From: JAGOBX01 sp036733285
Lineage (GTDB): Bacteria > JAGOBX01
Length of the DNA stretch: 9,449 nt
Assembly (NCBI GenBank): GCA_036733285.1
Contig: DAINAU010000163.1
Coordinates: 1 to 9,449 of the forward strand
Direction of reading: 5' to 3'
In this document: piece after piece, positions 6,899-9,449 of the stretch
How the letters are laid out: the number at the start of each line of letters is the position of its first letter
Position numbering within the stretch: position 1 is the stretch's first letter
Position numbers and translations under genes: made by a program
The notes under the pieces: model-generated
Told to the model about the DNA's origin: nothing
Database searches by the model: none
Seen by the model: the letters and a program-made list of their open reading frames with translations, nothing else

Positions 6899-7372
6899 AT
6901 GCTTTCTGATAATTCTGACCAGGAAAACAACGAGCTTGAAAATCTCGGAGTTCTTCATAAAATTTTGAAAATTTTATCAAAACGCGATATTAAAAATCTG
7001 CCGCCGGATTTTTTTTCAAATCTGAACGTTATAGTGGAATCTTATTCAAAAGAGAATAACATTAATTTTCTTTTAACTCTTTTTGAAAATATGAGCGACG
7101 ATGAAATAGTGGCTTTTGTTTTCAATTCCGGCGATAGAAGAAACCGCCCTAAACTGTTTATTGTGAACGACGTTGAAATCGATTTATACGGTAATTTTTT
7201 TAGAAAAATGGTCGATTTTATTTTAAAAAAAAATCCCGATTTGGAAAAATTATACGAAAAAAAAGCGATTTTTAAACTGCTGCAGGATATGTTTATCGAA
7301 GAATTAAAAGAATTTTTCGATAAAGAAAAACTCTACGAGAAATTTGAGAAAAAAATTTTAAATGCCGAGTGA
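6899..7372 (+). CDS. Small acidic helical protein of unknown function, last gene of the che operon
   Basis: 157 residues that I do not recognise. It begins with an Asn/Asp/Glu-rich, probably disordered stretch (residues 1-15). Predominantly helical sequence follows, with a short strand-like KLFIVNDVEIDLYG near 85-98, and a strongly charged Lys/Glu/Phe-rich helical C-terminus (about 100-157). No cysteine pairs, signal peptide, membrane segment or catalytic motif is visible. It starts 2 bases after the preceding stop with a good GGAGG, and codon use and base composition match its neighbours, so it is a genuine operon member. By position it could be an adaptor or regulator of the preceding zinc-ribbon/GGDEF-like protein or of the array, but that is guilt by association only. 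Confidence 0.8.
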   Translation: MLSDNSDQENNELENLGVLHKILKILSKRDIKNLPPDFFSNLNVIVESYSKENNINFLLTLFENMSDDEIVAFVFNSGDRRNRPKLFIVNDVEIDLYGNFFRKMVDFILKKNPDLEKLYEKKAIFKLLQDMFIEELKEFFDKEKLYEKFEKKILNAE

Positions 7373-7435
7373 ATCCGGAAATCGCCGAATGATTTTAAAA
7401 GAGCGATACTGTATTGAAAAAACTTTGATTCTTAA

Positions 7436-7460
7436 GGAATAAACCTTATTCCAGATTTTT
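7436..7460 (+). terminator. Possible weak terminator of the che operon
   Basis: GGAATAA (7436-7442), a 3-base loop, then TTATTCC (7446-7452) form a perfect 7-bp stem, followed after AGA by five T (7456-7460). It lies 64 bases after the last stop codon of the operon. The stem is AT-rich and the T run does not follow directly, so termination would be modest. Confidence 0.4.
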
Positions 7461-7509
7461 CAGGAAAAAATTTTTTGTGTCTTATATAACTTCTGACAAC
7501 CCGAAGTCA

Positions 7510-7713
7510 GGGGAATTAAACTAATACCATTAAACCCAAAAACTGCAATCGTATTTTGAAAAATTGCTGAAAGTAAAGGAAAATATTGGTTCCAAGCAAT
7601 TTTTCAATTGCATAAAAAAATGCGGCAAAGTTTTTGGGTTTTTAACATCTATGAGAAAAGTATAGTGTGAAAAAAATATAAATTATTTAATAAGAGATTA
7701 GGGTTAATTCCCC
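7510..7713. repeat. Inverted pair GGGGAATTAA / TTAATTCCCC bounding the repeat-rich stretch
   Basis: GGGGAATTAA at 7510-7519 is the exact reverse complement of TTAATTCCCC at 7704-7713, with some further matches outside. The pair brackets the nested inverted repeat, but the centres differ and I see no target-site duplication. It could be the ends of a small non-autonomous element or a chance pair. Confidence 0.3.
7532..7641. repeat. Nested inverted repeat, 110 bases
   Basis: The outer arms AAACCCAAAAACT (7532-7544) and AGTTTTTGGGTTT (7629-7641) are perfect 13-bp complements. The inner arms TTGAAAAATTGCT (7556-7568) and AGCAATTTTTCAA (7595-7607) are also perfect 13-bp complements. The central loop (7569-7594) contains a small TTGG/CCAA hairpin, and the right spacer another (GCAT, A-tract, ATGC). 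Two independent 13-bp matches in register make a stable RNA or cruciform fold likely. It could be a small structured RNA, a miniature mobile element or a transcription-end structure. Confidence 0.65.
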
Positions 7714-7727
7714 CGAAGCTTGCTTCG
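7714..7727. repeat. Palindrome CGAAGC-TT-GCTTCG
   Basis: A perfect 6-bp stem with a 2-base loop. It shares the core AGCTTGCT with the larger palindrome 25 bases downstream, suggesting both belong to one repeat family. Confidence 0.6.
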
Positions 7728-7752
7728 ATTCCATATTTCTTAATTTCTTTGA

Positions 7753-7776
7753 TACCTCGCAGCTTGCTGCGAGGTA
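7753..7776. repeat. Palindrome with 11-bp arms, TACCTCGCAGC-TT-GCTGCGAGGTA
   Basis: Perfect 11-bp arms around a TT loop, much more G+C-rich than the surroundings. Paired with the palindrome at 7714-7727 (same AGCTTGCT core), it looks like an intergenic palindromic repeat of the REP type. No long T run follows on either strand, so it is not an obvious terminator. Confidence 0.65.
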
Positions 7777-7935
7777 GTTCATTTTTAAATAGATAATTAT
7801 TACTGGATTAGCGTAGATTCGTTTGATTAGCGGTAAAGAGAAATTTAACTGCGACGTCTTAATCAAAAATATTCTTGCTTTTTGTGCCAAAATATTTTTG
7901 ATAAGAATAATAGTTTTTCCGCGAATGCGGCTAAG

Positions 7936-7973
7936 GGAAAAGACCGGCGCATTTAAATGCGCCGGTCTTTTCC
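7936..7973. terminator. Bidirectional intrinsic terminator, perfect 38-base palindrome
   Basis: Each 19-base half, GGAAAAGACCGGCGCATTT and its complement, matches perfectly. The G+C-rich stem GACCGGCGC is followed by CTTTTCC on both strands, so it can stop transcription from either side. It ends 22 bases beyond the stop codon of the minus-strand NHL gene and is its best terminator. It would also stop any read-through from the che operon. Confidence 0.85.
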
Positions 7974-7995
7974 GGTAGAAATTCAGCGGAGTTTA

Positions 7996-9449
7996 TTATT
8001 GACGAAATTTTTGAATTCGGCAATTATCGGCGTCGGCAACCCAAATGTAATTATTATTAACGTCTATTCCATACGGGTATGCAAATTGAAGTTTATCAAA
8101 TCCGTATGTTCCCCATTTTTTTAGGAAATTTCCGGTTGAATCAAATTTTGAAATTCGAGAGTTATCAGAGTCGAGAACATAAATATTTCCTTCGCTATCT
8201 GATTTAATATCTATAGGCCATAAAAATTTTTCGTTTTCAAAACCATATCCGCCCCATTGAGAAACGTATTGAAGATTTGAATTTAGAACCAATACTTTTG
8301 ACGCGTATGTGCTTAGAAAATAAAAATTTCCATTATTAGAAACCGTAAAATAACGGAGCGCTTCGTCAATGTATCCATTATCGTATAAATAATCAAGATT
8401 AGTTGTATTCAATAAAGTTCCGGCGCTTGAGTATTTAGACAATCTGTTTAAATATCTGTCAAAGGCATAAATATTTCCTTGACTATCCGAAGATATGCAG
8501 GCAACAAACTGAAATTGAGTGTCGGCAGGACCGGAGCCGTTACCGCCTGCAAATAAAGTCCAAGCGTTTGAACCGGCTGCAAGTTTTTGAATTCTGTAAT
8601 TTGGAGAAGATTCTGATACATAAAGGTTGCCGTCTTTATCGGTCGTAATATTTGTGATATTGGCAAAATTCCCTAAATCAGACGCTTCGGCATCGTATTC
8701 GTCGGCGCTTCCCCATATTGCCAAAACATTCTGCATACTCGCATTCATTTTTATTATACATTCGCGATAATGATCTTCATCGGCAATATTATCATAATAA
8801 TAAGAATAAGTCGCCACATAAACAAAACCGTTTTTAGGATCGCGCGCTATTTTCATAGGCCATGAATCAGGTTGGCTGCCGTTATTAAAAGAATATACGA
8901 TAATATCGGCGTTGTTATACATTTTGTAAATTTTTACCGCGTTTTTACCCGCGTCTGTAACATAAACATAACCCTGATTATTATCAGCCGCTATTGAAGT
9001 AGGATTTTTTAATCTGCCGTATGAGTTCCATTTGAATTTAGAAGCGCCGGAATTGTCAAACATTTGAATGCTGTAATTGTCAAGTACAACTATCGAATCG
9101 TTTAAAATCGTCATATCAATAGGATATAAAAACTGACCAGAACCCATTCCGTAATTTCCAAATTGATTTGTTACGCTTGTGTCAGTTCTATCGTATTTTG
9201 TTACTTTATAATTTCCGCGCGTTAATACGTAAAAACAGGAATTGTCTGACGCAATACTGATTGGTTCGTTTCCTGATACAAAAGAGCGCCAAACGTCTGC
9301 CCCGTCTTTATATTGTATCCGGTTGTTTGATAAATCTATAGCAAATAAATTTGACGTAAATGCATCGAAAAATAGTTTGGCGGGTTTGTTGAATTCTCCT
9401 AAAGCCGAACCGTATAAACCATATTGACCTAAATAATTTCCGGATAAAT
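7996..9449 (-). CDS. NHL-repeat beta-propeller protein, C-terminal part (5' truncated by window edge)
   Basis: The minus-strand frame is open from the window end (first full codon at 9447) to TAA at 7998-7996, giving 483 residues; the ATG at 9147 is internal, because clear NHL repeats continue upstream of it. I count about ten repeats of the type GxFxxPxxIxxDxxGNIYVxDxxNxRIxKF. The cleanest are the last two (KFLWPIDIKSDSEGNIYVLD and QFAYPYGIDVNNNYIWVADA) and the sixth (ITNITTDKDGNLYVSES). The protein ends exactly at a repeat's last strand (NCRIQKFRQ), so no C-terminal sorting or anchoring domain follows. NHL propellers bind proteins, RNA or ligands. Bacterial ones with aromatic, Asn and Ser/Thr-rich repeats like these are often secreted, but the N-terminus that would show a signal peptide is outside. 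Specific function unknown. It is convergent with the che operon, so a functional link is not implied. Confidence 0.9.
   Translation of the reverse strand, partial: LSGNYLGQYGLYGSALGEFNKPAKLFFDAFTSNLFAIDLSNNRIQYKDGADVWRSFVSGNEPISIASDNSCFYVLTRGNYKVTKYDRTDTSVTNQFGNYGMGSGQFLYPIDMTILNDSIVVLDNYSIQMFDNSGASKFKWNSYGRLKNPTSIAADNNQGYVYVTDAGKNAVKIYKMYNNADIIVYSFNNGSQPDSWPMKIARDPKNGFVYVATYSYYYDNIADEDHYRECIIKMNASMQNVLAIWGSADEYDAEASDLGNFANITNITTDKDGNLYVSESSPNYRIQKLAAGSNAWTLFAGGNGSGPADTQFQFVACISSDSQGNIYAFDRYLNRLSKYSSAGTLLNTTNLDYLYDNGYIDEALRYFTVSNNGNFYFLSTYASKVLVLNSNLQYVSQWGGYGFENEKFLWPIDIKSDSEGNIYVLDSDNSRISKFDSTGNFLKKWGTYGFDKLQFAYPYGIDVNNNYIWVADADNCRIQKFRQ

Larger units (their letters stand above)
7373..7995. 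other. 623-base non-coding region between convergent operons, rich in inverted repeats
   Basis: No credible gene is seen here. It holds, in order, a possible operon-end hairpin (7436-7452), an A6T6 tract (7465-7476), a nested inverted repeat (7532-7641), two short palindromes with a shared core (7714-7776) and a perfect 38-base palindrome (7936-7973). A frame on the minus strand (7690-7890) is open but includes the palindromes and resembles nothing known. No rRNA, tRNA or CRISPR array is present. Confidence 0.8.

Noticed and set aside
7465..7476. A6T6 tract as a terminator or origin element
   Set aside because: Self-complementary but with no loop or G+C stem, and expected by chance in AT-rich DNA.
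7661..7666. TATAGT as a possible -10 promoter element
   Set aside because: No acceptable -35 element at the right distance and no gene downstream on the plus strand.
7532..7776. CRISPR array
   Set aside because: The repeats are inverted pairs of different sequence, not regularly spaced direct repeats, and no cas gene is present.
7687..7890. Open frame of 67 codons on the minus strand
   Set aside because: It runs through the two palindromes, so its sequence is dictated by repeat DNA. It has no recognisable protein features.
9147..9149. ATG (minus strand) as the start of the NHL gene
   Set aside because: The frame stays open to the window edge and NHL-like repeats continue upstream, so this Met is internal.
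9242..9427. 61-codon plus-strand frame near the window end
   Set aside because: It is antisense to the NHL-repeat coding region, with no features of its own.

Overview
This is an AT-rich window (by eye roughly one third G+C, with heavy use of ATA, AAA, GAA and TTT codons) from a motile bacterium with strong Shine-Dalgarno sites. The sequence alone does not fix the phylum. An AT-rich Gram-negative lineage is a reasonable guess, because of the chemotaxis operon organisation and the long NHL-propeller protein, but this is inference.

Bases 1-7372 hold one plus-strand chemotaxis operon. In order it contains: the 3' part of cheA (kinase ATPase domain, CheW-like domain, C-terminal receiver); cheW; cheR with an extra C-terminal STAS-like domain; cheB; a single-domain cheY; a receiver fused to a degenerate RsbW/SpoIIAB-like (GHKL-fold) domain; a zinc-ribbon / pseudo-receiver / coiled-coil / degenerate GGDEF protein; and a small helical protein of unknown function. 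Apart from a 170-base gap after cheA, the genes are tightly packed or overlapping (11-base cheW/cheR overlap, ATGA cheR/cheB overlap, gaps of 2 to 36 bases after that), so they are probably co-transcribed and partly translationally coupled.

The first half is a standard excitation and adaptation module: CheA autophosphorylates and passes phosphate to CheY, CheB and its own receiver, while CheR and CheB set receptor methylation. The second half is unusual. A STAS-like domain on CheR and an RsbW-like domain on a receiver protein lie four genes apart, counted inclusively, in the same operon. Those two folds form the partner-switching pairs that control sigma factors. This raises the possibility of a partner-switch link between CheA phosphorylation and receptor methylation. 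The RsbW-like domain appears to have lost its ATP-binding residues, and the next protein has lost its GGDEF signature, so both look like binding modules rather than enzymes.

Bases 7373-7995 are non-coding and rich in dyad symmetry: a small AT-rich hairpin that could end the che operon, a 110-base nested inverted repeat, two palindromes sharing the core AGCTTGCT, and a perfect 38-base palindrome that fits a bidirectional terminator. Bases 7996-9449 (minus strand, convergent) hold the 3' part of a gene for an NHL-repeat beta-propeller protein. Its reading frame stays open to the window edge, so its true start is outside.
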